Below are positions 17,946-26,648 of a stretch of DNA of 64,000 bases, piece after piece. How positions within the stretch are numbered: position 1 is the stretch's first letter; each line of letters begins with the position of its first letter. The DNA comes from Thalassotalea sp. 1_MG-2023. GTDB lineage: Bacteria > Pseudomonadota > Gammaproteobacteria > Enterobacterales > Alteromonadaceae. Both the position numbers and the translations under genes were made by a program. The notes beneath the pieces are model-generated. The model had not been told where the DNA came from and did not search any database. It saw only the letters and a list, made by a program, of their open reading frames with translations. The DNA is taken from assembly GCF_030546745.1 (NCBI RefSeq), contig NZ_JAUOPD010000001.1, positions 124,001-188,000 on the forward strand. Direction: 5' to 3'.

Positions 17946-19292
17946 ATGTATACTAAAATTGTTTCGTCATTGTTGTTTCCACTGCATGAAAAATTAAAAA
18001 AACATGATACTGTGGCGATTAAAAAAGCCTTAGAAGAGTCGCAATGGCAAAGCAAAGCGGCAATTTTAGCGCAACAGGAAAAGCGCTTACATAGCTTCAT
18101 AAGTACCGTTGTTAAGCATGTGCCTTACTATCGTCAATTATTTAAAAAATTAGGCCTTTCAGCACAAGATATTAACAGCAAAGCAGATCTCACCAAGTTA
18201 CCTTTTTTAGATAAACCCGTTATACGTGAGCACTTTGAACAACTAAAGGCCGATAATGCTGGGCCAGTCAGCCCTTTCACTACGGGTGGCTCTAGCGGTA
18301 CGCCGTTAACGTTTTTGCTAAGTAATGAACGCGTCAGCCATGATGTTGCTGAAAAGTGGCGTGCAACCCGTTGGTGGGGTGTCGATATAGGTGATAAAGA
18401 AATTGTTGCATGGGGCTCGCCAATTGAATTGGGCGCTCAAGATAAAGTCAGATTGTTTCGCGACAAATTATTCCGTTCCACCTTAGTGCCAGCTTTTGAT
18501 ATGAATGACACTAAGCTGTTGAATTTCATTGAAACGATAAAAGCTGAAAAACCCAAAATGCTATTTGGTTATCCGTCAGTGTTTAGTTTGATCGCTAAAA
18601 CAGCACAAAAACACAATATTCGTGTAGATAATCTTGGCATTGAAGTGGTGTTCGTAACATCTGAGCGTTTATATCCCTATCAAAGAGACATCATTGAAAC
18701 AACGTTTGGTGCACCTGTAGCCAACGGTTATGGTGGTAGAGATGCAGGGTTTATTGCGCATCAATGCCCTGACGGTAAAATGCATTTAAGTGCCGAAGAT
18801 ATTGTCGTTGAAATCATCGATCGTGAGGGTAACCCAGTGCCTGATGGTGAAAAGGGTGAAATAGTGATAACTCATATGGCGACATCTGACTTCCCGTTTA
18901 TTCGTTATCGTACAGGCGACGTGGCGGCGATTGACCCTGAGCCATGTTCATGTGGTCGAGGGCTACCTTGCTTGATGGATATCGAAGGAAGAACCACTGA
19001 TTTTATCGTCGCTTACGATGGCACAATTATGCACGGACTTGCATTAATTTATGTGTTAAGAGAGCTTGAAGGCGTTGGTGAATTTAAAATAATTCAAGAA
19101 ACGACATCATTAACGAAAGTACAAATAGTGACTGAGACCGGTGATTTAAGCGAAGAATTATCGTCTAAAATCATCACTGACTTTAAAAAGCGCTTAGGTG
19201 AACAAGTCACTATTGAAATAGAATTAGTAACGAAAATTGATGCTGAAAAGTCAGGTAAATTTCGTTACGTAATCAGTAAAGTAGAGGCATAA
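17946..19292 (+). CDS. PaaK-like AMP-forming ligase family protein (CapK-like)
   Basis: This 448-residue member of the adenylate-forming superfamily resembles phenylacetate-CoA ligase and CapK proteins of polysaccharide clusters. The phosphate-binding loop is TTGGSSGTPLTF, and ADIVVEI-like adenylation-domain motifs are followed by the cysteine-rich CSCGRGLPCL. Such proteins activate a carboxylic acid as an acyl-adenylate. Here the likely use is acyl or amino-acid decoration of the glycan, perhaps with the acyl carrier protein at 44.6 kb. The frame opens at a TTG at 17919, but the ATG at 17946 gives a family-like start (MYTKIVSSLLFPLHE), with AAGGA 13 bases upstream. Substrate unknown. Confidence 0.82.
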   Translation: MYTKIVSSLLFPLHEKLKKHDTVAIKKALEESQWQSKAAILAQQEKRLHSFISTVVKHVPYYRQLFKKLGLSAQDINSKADLTKLPFLDKPVIREHFEQLKADNAGPVSPFTTGGSSGTPLTFLLSNERVSHDVAEKWRATRWWGVDIGDKEIVAWGSPIELGAQDKVRLFRDKLFRSTLVPAFDMNDTKLLNFIETIKAEKPKMLFGYPSVFSLIAKTAQKHNIRVDNLGIEVVFVTSERLYPYQRDIIETTFGAPVANGYGGRDAGFIAHQCPDGKMHLSAEDIVVEIIDREGNPVPDGEKGEIVITHMATSDFPFIRYRTGDVAAIDPEPCSCGRGLPCLMDIEGRTTDFIVAYDGTIMHGLALIYVLRELEGVGEFKIIQETTSLTKVQIVTETGDLSEELSSKIITDFKKRLGEQVTIEIELVTKIDAEKSGKFRYVISKVEA

Positions 19293-19293
19293 C

Positions 19294-19416
19294 GTGGAAA
19301 GCTTTCTATGGGCGTGTAACCTTGCTGCTGTTGTCTACCTTTGCTTTTGGGCAATAAAAGAAGATAACAAAACAGCAGAGGCTGACGAAGAAGACAAGAA
19401 GGATACTCGTCGATGA
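19294..19416 (+). CDS. Small single-pass membrane protein, function unknown
   Basis: A 40-codon frame starts with GTG one base after the ligase stop and ends in TGA that overlaps the ATG of the next gene (ATGA). The product has one hydrophobic stretch (FLWACNLAAVVYLCFWAI) followed by a highly charged tail (KEDNKTAEADEEDKKDTRR). It fills the only gap between two tightly packed genes, and both junctions look like translational coupling, which argues that it is real. I do not recognise a family. A membrane adaptor for the following polymerase/ligase is possible but speculative. Confidence 0.6.
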   Translation: MESFLWACNLAAVVYLCFWAIKEDNKTAEADEEDKKDTRR

Positions 19417-20732
19417 GAGATCTATTAATGGTTTGCGTGATGCTTGCCATTTTCATTGCTGTGTTACGTAAGCCTTTTATCGGAGCTGCAATGTGGCTTT
19501 GGGTCGCCATGTTTTTCCCTAAGGGTTGGGTATACGGCTTTGCTGGCTCATTCAGATATAATTTGATCGTCGTTATTTTGGCATTTGTCTCTTATATTGT
19601 TAGCAAAGAAAAAAAGGATAAATTGCCGTCTGACGGTTTAACCATTCTAGTATTCATGTTCCTACTTTGGACACTCATCACCAGTATATTTACTATTTCC
19701 ATATCGGCTGTTGTTTGGACTGAATGGGTTGAATTTCTAAAAATAACCTTACTGTTTTATTTTTGTATTTTAGTGATCAAAAAAGAGCTTCATATCAACG
19801 TTATGATATGGGCACTGATGCTCTCAATTGGCTTTTATGGAGCGCTTGAAGGCCTTAAATACATTTCTTCAGGTGGTGGACACCGAATACATGGCTTTAT
19901 TGGTCATGTGTTAGGTGATCGAAATGAATTGGCTTTAGCATTTAATATGTTGCTGCCATTAATGTTTTATTTAGTGAAAATAAGTAAATCCAAACTTTTT
20001 AAGTTTGGTATTAATTGCGTGATAGTACTTTGTGTCGTGGCTATTATTGGAACGCATTCACGAGGCGGTCTTTTGGCTTTAATAGTGGTTGGCGGATATT
20101 TTTGGTGGCAAAGTAATCGTAAAATACTCTATGCATTATTGTTGACTGTATCGCTTGGTTTAGGCAGTAAATATATTCCAGACGACTGGATGAATCGTAT
20201 GAATACGATTGAAACGGCAACAGAGGATAATTCATTTTTAGGCCGGGTTTTAGCTTGGAAAACGGCTGTGCTTATTGCCAATGATAATTTTATCACTGGT
20301 GGCGGCTTTAAATCTGGGCAATATTCAATAGTGTGGGATGGTTACGAAGGTTATGCTTATTTCAATAATATTGTCGATACGTCTCATTTGTCACATGTTC
20401 GGTTTAAAGCTGCACATAGTATTTATTTTCAGGTATTAGGTGATCATGGCTATATTGGCTTTTTTATCTTTATGTTGTTGATTTTTGTTGCCTATAGGAA
20501 GGCATCGAAAATTGTAAAACACTTAAAGAAAACAAAAGAAAATGAAGAAATGCAGTTATTGTGTCGCATGATAAAAGTATCTCTTATAGCTTACTGTGCC
20601 GGTGGTGCCGCCGTGAGTTTGGCATATTTTGATATGCTCTACGCCATACTTGCGATATTGTTTGCTATAGAACATAGAATTATTAAAAAAGAAAAAAAGA
20701 GAACATTCACACTCGATGGACGGAGGGTTTAA
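19413..20732 (+). CDS. XrtA-associated O-antigen-ligase/polymerase-like membrane protein
   Basis: This 439-residue polytopic membrane protein of the Wzy/WaaL superfamily has ten or more hydrophobic segments. The central region THSRGGLLALIVVGGYF and the periplasmic-loop residues AAHSIYFQVLGDHGYIGF match the conserved Arg and His features of O-antigen ligases. A distinct branch, the putative O-glycosylation ligases of exosortase-A systems, fits by length and neighbourhood. It could polymerise the repeat unit or attach glycan to exported proteins. The start overlaps the small upstream gene by four bases. Confidence 0.85.
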   Translation: MRDLLMVCVMLAIFIAVLRKPFIGAAMWLWVAMFFPKGWVYGFAGSFRYNLIVVILAFVSYIVSKEKKDKLPSDGLTILVFMFLLWTLITSIFTISISAVVWTEWVEFLKITLLFYFCILVIKKELHINVMIWALMLSIGFYGALEGLKYISSGGGHRIHGFIGHVLGDRNELALAFNMLLPLMFYLVKISKSKLFKFGINCVIVLCVVAIIGTHSRGGLLALIVVGGYFWWQSNRKILYALLLTVSLGLGSKYIPDDWMNRMNTIETATEDNSFLGRVLAWKTAVLIANDNFITGGGFKSGQYSIVWDGYEGYAYFNNIVDTSHLSHVRFKAAHSIYFQVLGDHGYIGFFIFMLLIFVAYRKASKIVKHLKKTKENEEMQLLCRMIKVSLIAYCAGGAAVSLAYFDMLYAILAILFAIEHRIIKKEKKRTFTLDGRRV

Positions 20733-21686
20733 GTGTTGAATTGGCTGCTAAAAACAATAATAAAACATTACAGCAAAGGACGTCACGGTAATAAATTAAA
20801 TATTTTGACTTATCACCGTGTAGATGAATTTGAAGATCCACTTAATCCAACGGTATTATCCGTTAAAGATTTCCACAATCAATTAAGGTGGTTAAAAAAA
20901 CACTTCGTTGTTTTGTCTATCGACGAAGCACTTAGCTTAATGGAAGCTGGTAAATTGCCATTTGGTGCCGTGTGTTTAACCATAGACGATGGTTACAATG
21001 ATAGTTACCACCATATTTTCAGGTTACTAAAGGAAGAAGGGCTTGTTGCTAACTTCTTTATTGCTACAGGCGGTATAGAAAGTGGAGCCTTGTGGGATGA
21101 ATTCATTCGTCATGCTTTTGCCAAAGCACCGGTATCGCTGACTGAACTCAGCCTAAATAATCAAATATTTGATATTTCTACGTTTAATCAACGATTGAAA
21201 AGTAGAGATATCATTATTGAAAAAATTAAGTACATGACCCTAGAAGAGCGTGAGGTGATGATTGACGCACTATACAAGCAAACAGGTGCAACGAAACCAC
21301 AACACAGCTTTTTGTCTAAAGAGCAAATTAAAGAAATGCACGACAATGGCATGATTATCGGTGGTCACACACATAATCATCCAATATTAGCGGTGGAAAA
21401 TAAAGACGTTGTCGATCAACAGATAATGGAATGTCATGGTATTTTAGAAAGTATTATTGGGGAGAAAGTGAAATATTTTGCTTTTCCTAATGGCAAGCTA
21501 GGTATTGACTTTCGTGAAGAGCATAGCCAATTATTAAAAAACATCGGCATTAAAGCTGCACTTTCCACTGATTGGGGAACATTAGAAAACCTGACTGAAG
21601 ACCGCTATAGAATTAAACGGTTTACCCCATGGGATGATACCAAGTGGCGGTTCTGTATTCGACTAGCGTTTAATTATAGGAATTGA
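20733..21686 (+). CDS. Polysaccharide deacetylase family protein (NodB type)
   Basis: This 317-residue carbohydrate esterase 4-like protein has LTYHRVDEFEDPLNPTVL near the start, the catalytic TIDDGYNDSY (the D-D pair) and IGGHTHNHPIL with the His-x3-His metal ligands. The C-terminal FAFPNGKLG is also typical. It differs from the first deacetylase at 8087 and resembles PgaB/IcaB-like enzymes. No clear signal peptide is seen. The GTG start directly follows the stop of the preceding gene. Deacetylation of an N-acetylhexosamine is the likely reaction. Confidence 0.87.
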   Translation: MLNWLLKTIIKHYSKGRHGNKLNILTYHRVDEFEDPLNPTVLSVKDFHNQLRWLKKHFVVLSIDEALSLMEAGKLPFGAVCLTIDDGYNDSYHHIFRLLKEEGLVANFFIATGGIESGALWDEFIRHAFAKAPVSLTELSLNNQIFDISTFNQRLKSRDIIIEKIKYMTLEEREVMIDALYKQTGATKPQHSFLSKEQIKEMHDNGMIIGGHTHNHPILAVENKDVVDQQIMECHGILESIIGEKVKYFAFPNGKLGIDFREEHSQLLKNIGIKAALSTDWGTLENLTEDRYRIKRFTPWDDTKWRFCIRLAFNYRN

Positions 21687-21693
21687 TCCTATT

Positions 21694-23949
21694 ATGAGGC
21701 TCAAACACGCCTATTTTGTCAGTTCTGGGATCATTGCGCATATTAGCATCGTGATCTTCATTATTTTGGTGGCTAAGTTTTATGATTTGTCGCCAAGGCA
21801 GTTTGTGTTTAAGTTATTTGAACGGTCAGGTGCGCAGAGTCAACTTGTTGATGATATGTTGTTAAATAAAGATTTTATTGAGCAGCATTTAACAGCATTT
21901 GACATACCTGAACTTAAATCACCGCGAACATATCTACCGCAAATCGCTCAATTACAAGCGAATGAGTTAGCGGTTAGTCGTTTAAAAACACCTCAATTTA
22001 AACATTATGACCCCTGTTTATTTTCTGGCATGTTTTGGAACGTTGCCTGCTATTTAACAACCAAAGATCAATCATTGTCTCCGTTAGTGGTCAATAGTTT
22101 ACAGCAGTTTACCCTTACCACGCCTAACGCATCGGGCCATTATGGCAATGGCTGGCAATTAGCGTTTATATATAGCTCAGTAAAAAACACGTTAAATATA
22201 AACGCTGAACAGCGACGTATCATTAATGAAAAATTACGGGTTGCGATAAATCATTATTTGTTATTGCTTAATGATAAAAGTGCATCGATGTGGCACGGGC
22301 GTGCAAGTTTAATTGCTGAGATGTGGCTTTGTGTTCTAGCTTTAGATAAACCTACAACGACAGAGTTAAGCAACACTGCTCCACATTTGTATGCTTTAGT
22401 GAGTGCAATGGAATTAACACAAGCATGGCCGGAAGGGTTTAACTACTGGATAAATTCGAGAGCGTATCCAATAACATTAGCACTATCAGGTTATTTACAG
22501 GGCACTCAGCCGGATAAATGGCATCACAGAATTCAAGCGATTATGAATAAAGTTGGCCTTTGGCATATCTATGCGACACGTCCAGATAATCGCGTTGAAC
22601 CGCTTGGTGATGAAGGCCCTCGATTAGATCTAAAAGACGAAACACGTCGCGTTATCGATATTATTGCACAAACGACGAACAATCCTGTATTTCATGAGTA
22701 TTCGTTGCAACTTGAAGGGGTACATGGGCGAGAAAGCTATTATCGAGGTTATCGTTGGGGGTTTAGTTTATTTAATCAATGGCATGTACCTGCTTATCAA
22801 AACAATCAAATTGCTCATTTACCTAAAGCTGAGGTGTTTGGGCTACCTTACTTTGGCCAAGCGTATATTCGTCAACATTGGCAGTCTGACGCAAGTTTTA
22901 TGTCTTATCGTAGTGGTAGTAGTTTTACCCATCATGGTCATTATGACAGTGGTCATATAACGTTATTCAAAGGCGCCCCGTTATTGGTTAATAGTAGCCA
23001 GTACCAAGGCTTTCAAAAAGCAAATCGACTTGATTACTCCATCCGAACTATTGCCAAAAATTCGATCGTTATTTCTGGTGATAATCTGACGGAAATTGAT
23101 GGTGGTCAGCGCGTTGTTTTACCAACGGGGAGTGCCATTTTTAGCCCTAAACATTGGCTTAATAATCGTAATAAAGGCCAATATCTCATTGGTGGAGAAA
23201 TAAAACAATTTTTTAATGCGACAACTTATACCTATATTAATTCTGATTTAACGAAGGCTTATCATAGTGCATGGTTACCTAATACAAGCACAAATGATCT
23301 TATAAATAGTATCAAGCGAGAGGTTTTATACTTACGTAAACTTGATGTACTTATTGTTAGAGATCAAATACAAACGGGGAACAATGAACAGCAAGCTAAG
23401 CTTTTGTATCATACCGTTAATAAGCCGATGGTAGATCATCAAGTTTTAGTCAAAGGCGAGTTAAACAATGGCATCATAAGCACCGATAATAACGAGTTGT
23501 TCATAGAAAATGGCAAGGGAAAATTGGTGACTGAAGTGATGGGCGATGTTGAACATATTCAATTAGTCGGCGGCAAAGATTTTCAGTTTTACTTAGCAAG
23601 TGTTGATGAAAATAAAGATGAAGGCCTTTCTGTTAGTACGATATCTTCGGCGCCAAAATGGCGCTTTGAAATTATCCTGCCAAAAAGTAATACCAAACAA
23701 GAGGTCTTTACTATTCACCGACCTTCACTAGAAACGTTCAGTAATAAGCGCACTACGTTACATACTTTAGATAGTGGTAGGCGTTGGTTACAAGTAGAGA
23801 ATACCGCTGTGTTTTACGGTGATATTGAAGCTAACATGGTTAATAATCTCGATAAATCAATCACAACCATTTATCAATGTGATATTGCGACTGAAAACAC
23901 TGAGCAGGGTTGTGCTGTTCTTGATAGACAAGAGCACTTTTATGAATAA
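21694..23949 (+). CDS. Membrane-anchored heparinase II/III-like polysaccharide lyase
   Basis: This 751-residue protein has an N-terminal signal anchor (GIIAHISIVIFIILVAKFYD). An alpha-toroid region follows (for example SASMWHGRASLIAEMWLC), then a C-terminal heparinase II/III beta-sandwich with FMSYRSGSSFTHHGHYDSGH, where the histidine-rich motif is the expected metal or catalytic region. Such enzymes cleave uronic-acid-containing polymers by beta-elimination. In a synthesis locus it may trim or edit the nascent chain in the periplasm. It overlaps the next lyase gene by eight bases. The exact lyase family and substrate are not certain. Confidence 0.82.
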   Translation: MRLKHAYFVSSGIIAHISIVIFIILVAKFYDLSPRQFVFKLFERSGAQSQLVDDMLLNKDFIEQHLTAFDIPELKSPRTYLPQIAQLQANELAVSRLKTPQFKHYDPCLFSGMFWNVACYLTTKDQSLSPLVVNSLQQFTLTTPNASGHYGNGWQLAFIYSSVKNTLNINAEQRRIINEKLRVAINHYLLLLNDKSASMWHGRASLIAEMWLCVLALDKPTTTELSNTAPHLYALVSAMELTQAWPEGFNYWINSRAYPITLALSGYLQGTQPDKWHHRIQAIMNKVGLWHIYATRPDNRVEPLGDEGPRLDLKDETRRVIDIIAQTTNNPVFHEYSLQLEGVHGRESYYRGYRWGFSLFNQWHVPAYQNNQIAHLPKAEVFGLPYFGQAYIRQHWQSDASFMSYRSGSSFTHHGHYDSGHITLFKGAPLLVNSSQYQGFQKANRLDYSIRTIAKNSIVISGDNLTEIDGGQRVVLPTGSAIFSPKHWLNNRNKGQYLIGGEIKQFFNATTYTYINSDLTKAYHSAWLPNTSTNDLINSIKREVLYLRKLDVLIVRDQIQTGNNEQQAKLLYHTVNKPMVDHQVLVKGELNNGIISTDNNELFIENGKGKLVTEVMGDVEHIQLVGGKDFQFYLASVDENKDEGLSVSTISSAPKWRFEIILPKSNTKQEVFTIHRPSLETFSNKRTTLHTLDSGRRWLQVENTAVFYGDIEANMVNNLDKSITTIYQCDIATENTEQGCAVLDRQEHFYE

Positions 23950-25438
23950 CGTTATTCATTTAATCAAGCGTGCAGTAATACGCTATCTCTATATTGTTGG
24001 CATATTGTTTAATATAGGTTTAGTACTTGCAGTTGTAGTAAGCGTATTTTTTAGTCTCTATGTTTACCGTTCATACCAACTTCCTGCTTATGTTTTTTTT
24101 GAAAAAGCAGAACAAAGCTTAGCGAATAATCAGTCGCCGTTATTAAACAAATTAGCGTTACCAGCGGGCATATTATCAAAATGGTTATCTCCGATAAGCG
24201 ATAACAAGCGTTTATCAGTGAGTGGTCATGAGCAAATTATCGGCGCTCATGAATTACATTCTCATGTACCCGATTATCGCGGCAAAGAAGAACGACTATA
24301 CCCACACTATCAGCAGCTAGCAGCTAGCAGCTATTCTCGCACTGTTCATGTAAATTCTACTAAAGCTTTATTAAAAGCAATAAAAACCGCGCAACCAGGT
24401 GATGATATTGTTATTGCCAGAGGCGATTATTTTATTAAGCAACCTCGTATTTACCTCACCGTAAATGGTGAGAAATACCAACCGATTCGCATACGAGCAG
24501 AGCGTTTTGGGGATGTGACCATCGGCTTGTCATCTTATGAAGGCTTTGTGATGCAAGGTAATTATTGGTCGATTGAAAATTTAAAAATTAATGGCGAATG
24601 TAAAAAGCACCTCTCATGTGAACACGCCATACATATTGTTGGCGGCCAAAATATTATCGTTCGCAATAATGAAATCACTAATTTTAATTCAATTATTAAA
24701 GCGAATGGTAGTGGTAAGTCGACTCAACGCTTATACCCTGATGATATTTTAATTGAGCAAAACAGTTTTTATAACACCAGTAGACGAAATACCCATACCG
24801 CAGTGACCTTGATTGATGTGGTTGCGGGTGATAACTGGTTAGTACGTAAAAATATCATCGCTGGAAATAGTAAAAATGGTAGTGATCGCACTAGTTACGC
24901 GGCTTTTCTTAAAGGCAATTCTTCAAATGGCTTATTTGAACGAAATATAGTTGATTGTGATAAAAACCTAGAGCAAGACGGTTCTACTCGTATAGGTTTG
25001 TCTTTCGGTGGCGGCGGCACCGGTACCGCTTATTGTCGTGATGCAAATTGCGCAGCAGAACATCGAAACGGTGTTATGCGCAATAATTTAATCCTTAATT
25101 GCCAACGAGATGTTGGGGTGTATCTAAACAAAGCCAATAACAGCCAATTAATACATAATACCATCATTAATAACCTTGGCGTTGATGTACGCTTTAGCGC
25201 TAGTGATGTTGTAAGTCGAGCAAACTTGACCACATCAGCAATTAGAGAGCGTGATGGCGGGCAGTTAATCAGCCACGAAGATGTTGTTATTAAAGAAATT
25301 AATGTTGAAAATATTCCATTGACGAACAGTGAAGCATCTGATGATTTATGCGGCGATAGTCGTGGTAAGTTCAGTGCAGTTGGCGCGATGAATCGGCAGT
25401 GTTTAGGTAAAATAAGAATTATTAAGGAGAATAATTAA
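23942..25438 (+). CDS. Membrane-anchored right-handed beta-helix lyase (chondroitinase-B/PL6-like)
   Basis: This 498-residue protein has an N-terminal membrane anchor (YLYIVGILFNIGLVLAVVVSVFF). A parallel beta-helix follows: repeated strand-turn units such as IIVRNNEITNFNS, GLFERNIVDCDKN and NGVMRNNLILNCQRDVGVYLN. AIKTAQPGDDIVIARGDYF is the typical opening of chondroitinase-B and alginate-lyase (PL6) folds. It would act on the periplasmic side of the membrane on a uronate-containing polymer. I start at the ATG at 23942, which overlaps the preceding stop (coupling) and leads straight into the anchor. The frame is open upstream to 23819 but only as shadow codons. A 7-base tandem repeat lies at 24311-24333. 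Confidence 0.82.
   Translation: MNNVIHLIKRAVIRYLYIVGILFNIGLVLAVVVSVFFSLYVYRSYQLPAYVFFEKAEQSLANNQSPLLNKLALPAGILSKWLSPISDNKRLSVSGHEQIIGAHELHSHVPDYRGKEERLYPHYQQLAASSYSRTVHVNSTKALLKAIKTAQPGDDIVIARGDYFIKQPRIYLTVNGEKYQPIRIRAERFGDVTIGLSSYEGFVMQGNYWSIENLKINGECKKHLSCEHAIHIVGGQNIIVRNNEITNFNSIIKANGSGKSTQRLYPDDILIEQNSFYNTSRRNTHTAVTLIDVVAGDNWLVRKNIIAGNSKNGSDRTSYAAFLKGNSSNGLFERNIVDCDKNLEQDGSTRIGLSFGGGGTGTAYCRDANCAAEHRNGVMRNNLILNCQRDVGVYLNKANNSQLIHNTIINNLGVDVRFSASDVVSRANLTTSAIRERDGGQLISHEDVVIKEINVENIPLTNSEASDDLCGDSRGKFSAVGAMNRQCLGKIRIIKENN
24311..24333 (+). repeat. Heptamer tandem repeat (CAGCTAG x about 3) inside the beta-helix lyase gene
   Basis: CAG followed by CAGCTAG, CAGCTAG and CAGCTA(T) is an almost perfect 7-base period, encoding QQLAASS. 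Gain or loss of one unit would shift the frame, so slippage could switch the gene off. Confidence 0.7.
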
Positions 25439-25442
25439 TTCC

Positions 25443-26648
25443 ATGAAAAGAATTTTAATGGTGGCCTTAGACTTTCCTCCTTGTAAGAGTGCCGGCGTAC
25501 AACGTACGCTGAAATTTGCCGAGTACTTACTCGACTTTGGTTGGGAGCCTATCGTATTAACGGTAGAAGAAAGTGCACATGAACAAATAGATACAAGCCA
25601 AATCGTTTCTGAAAAAATAAAACACGTTTACAGAAGTTTTAGTTATAACGCTTCGCGTGATTTTTCTTTTCGAGGTAAGTATTTAAGCGTCATGAAAGAA
25701 CCCGATCGCTGGTGGACTTGGCGCTTTACGGCCGTTCCATTAGGCAAAAAACTAATAGAGCAATATCAACCAGACGTGATTTGGTCTACTTACCCCGTTT
25801 CAACCGCTCACAATATTGCCTATTCTTTAGCAAAACATAGCGGTTTGCCGTGGGTTGCTGATTACCGTGATCCTGTTCAGAGTCGTTACGATGACACCAT
25901 TAAACCTGTATTGAATATTTCCCGCGCGATTGAAGAAAAAACCATTAATAATGCCTCAGCGGTTGTGTTTACTACTGATAGAGCGTCAATACTTTATCAA
26001 TCGTTATATCCTGATTTACCTCTTAAAAAGTTTCATGTGATTGAAAATGGCTATGATGAAGGAAACTTTCAATTAGAGGAAGTTAAATCAGGTGGTGAAA
26101 ACAAAACATCAAAATTAACCTTGCTGCACAGCGGTGCTGTTTATGTTAATGGCCGAGATCCAGATGAAATATTTAAAGCCATCGCAACCTTAAAGCAAAC
26201 AAATGAAATATCTTCCGACAATTTTGAGTTGGTCTTTCGAGGTATTGATGGCGCAAGTTACCAGTCAAGAATTACTGAGTTAAATATAACGGATTTGATT
26301 GTATTTAAACCTTCTATTAGTTACATGGAGTCGTTGAAAGAAATGATGGCTGCAGATGCATTGTTGGTAATTCAGGGGCCACTTTTTAGAAATCAAATAC
26401 CAGGTAAATTATTTGAGTATATTCGCTCTACTTTACCTATTTTAGCGTTAACGTCTAAAACAGGTGCAACGGCTGATTTATTGCAAGACGTAGATATGGC
26501 TTACTCGGGTGAGTTTTCAAACGAGCTGGTTGATGGTATTAGAAATATTCAACAAGTAGGCACTAAAGTAAGAGAAAATTATCAAACATATTCTCGTTAC
26601 GAGAAAACACGTCAATTAGTCACATTACTGAATGAATTAAATAGCTAA
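25443..26648 (+). CDS. Glycosyltransferase (GT4-like)
   Basis: This 401-residue GT-B-type protein opens with ILMVALDFPPCKSAGVQRTLKFAEYL, a common start of capsule and exopolysaccharide GT4 enzymes that act on long chains. LPWVADYRDPVQSRY and IPGKLFEYIRSTLPILALTS also match the superfamily, the latter replacing the usual donor-site E-x7-E region. AAGGAG precedes the ATG by about 12 bases. Donor and acceptor are unknown. Confidence 0.83.
   Translation: MKRILMVALDFPPCKSAGVQRTLKFAEYLLDFGWEPIVLTVEESAHEQIDTSQIVSEKIKHVYRSFSYNASRDFSFRGKYLSVMKEPDRWWTWRFTAVPLGKKLIEQYQPDVIWSTYPVSTAHNIAYSLAKHSGLPWVADYRDPVQSRYDDTIKPVLNISRAIEEKTINNASAVVFTTDRASILYQSLYPDLPLKKFHVIENGYDEGNFQLEEVKSGGENKTSKLTLLHSGAVYVNGRDPDEIFKAIATLKQTNEISSDNFELVFRGIDGASYQSRITELNITDLIVFKPSISYMESLKEMMAADALLVIQGPLFRNQIPGKLFEYIRSTLPILALTSKTGATADLLQDVDMAYSGEFSNELVDGIRNIQQVGTKVRENYQTYSRYEKTRQLVTLLNELNS

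Noticed and set aside
23819-23941. Upstream extension of the beta-helix lyase frame
   Set aside because: These codons overlap the heparinase gene, have no ribosome site and precede a clear membrane anchor starting at the ATG at 23942.
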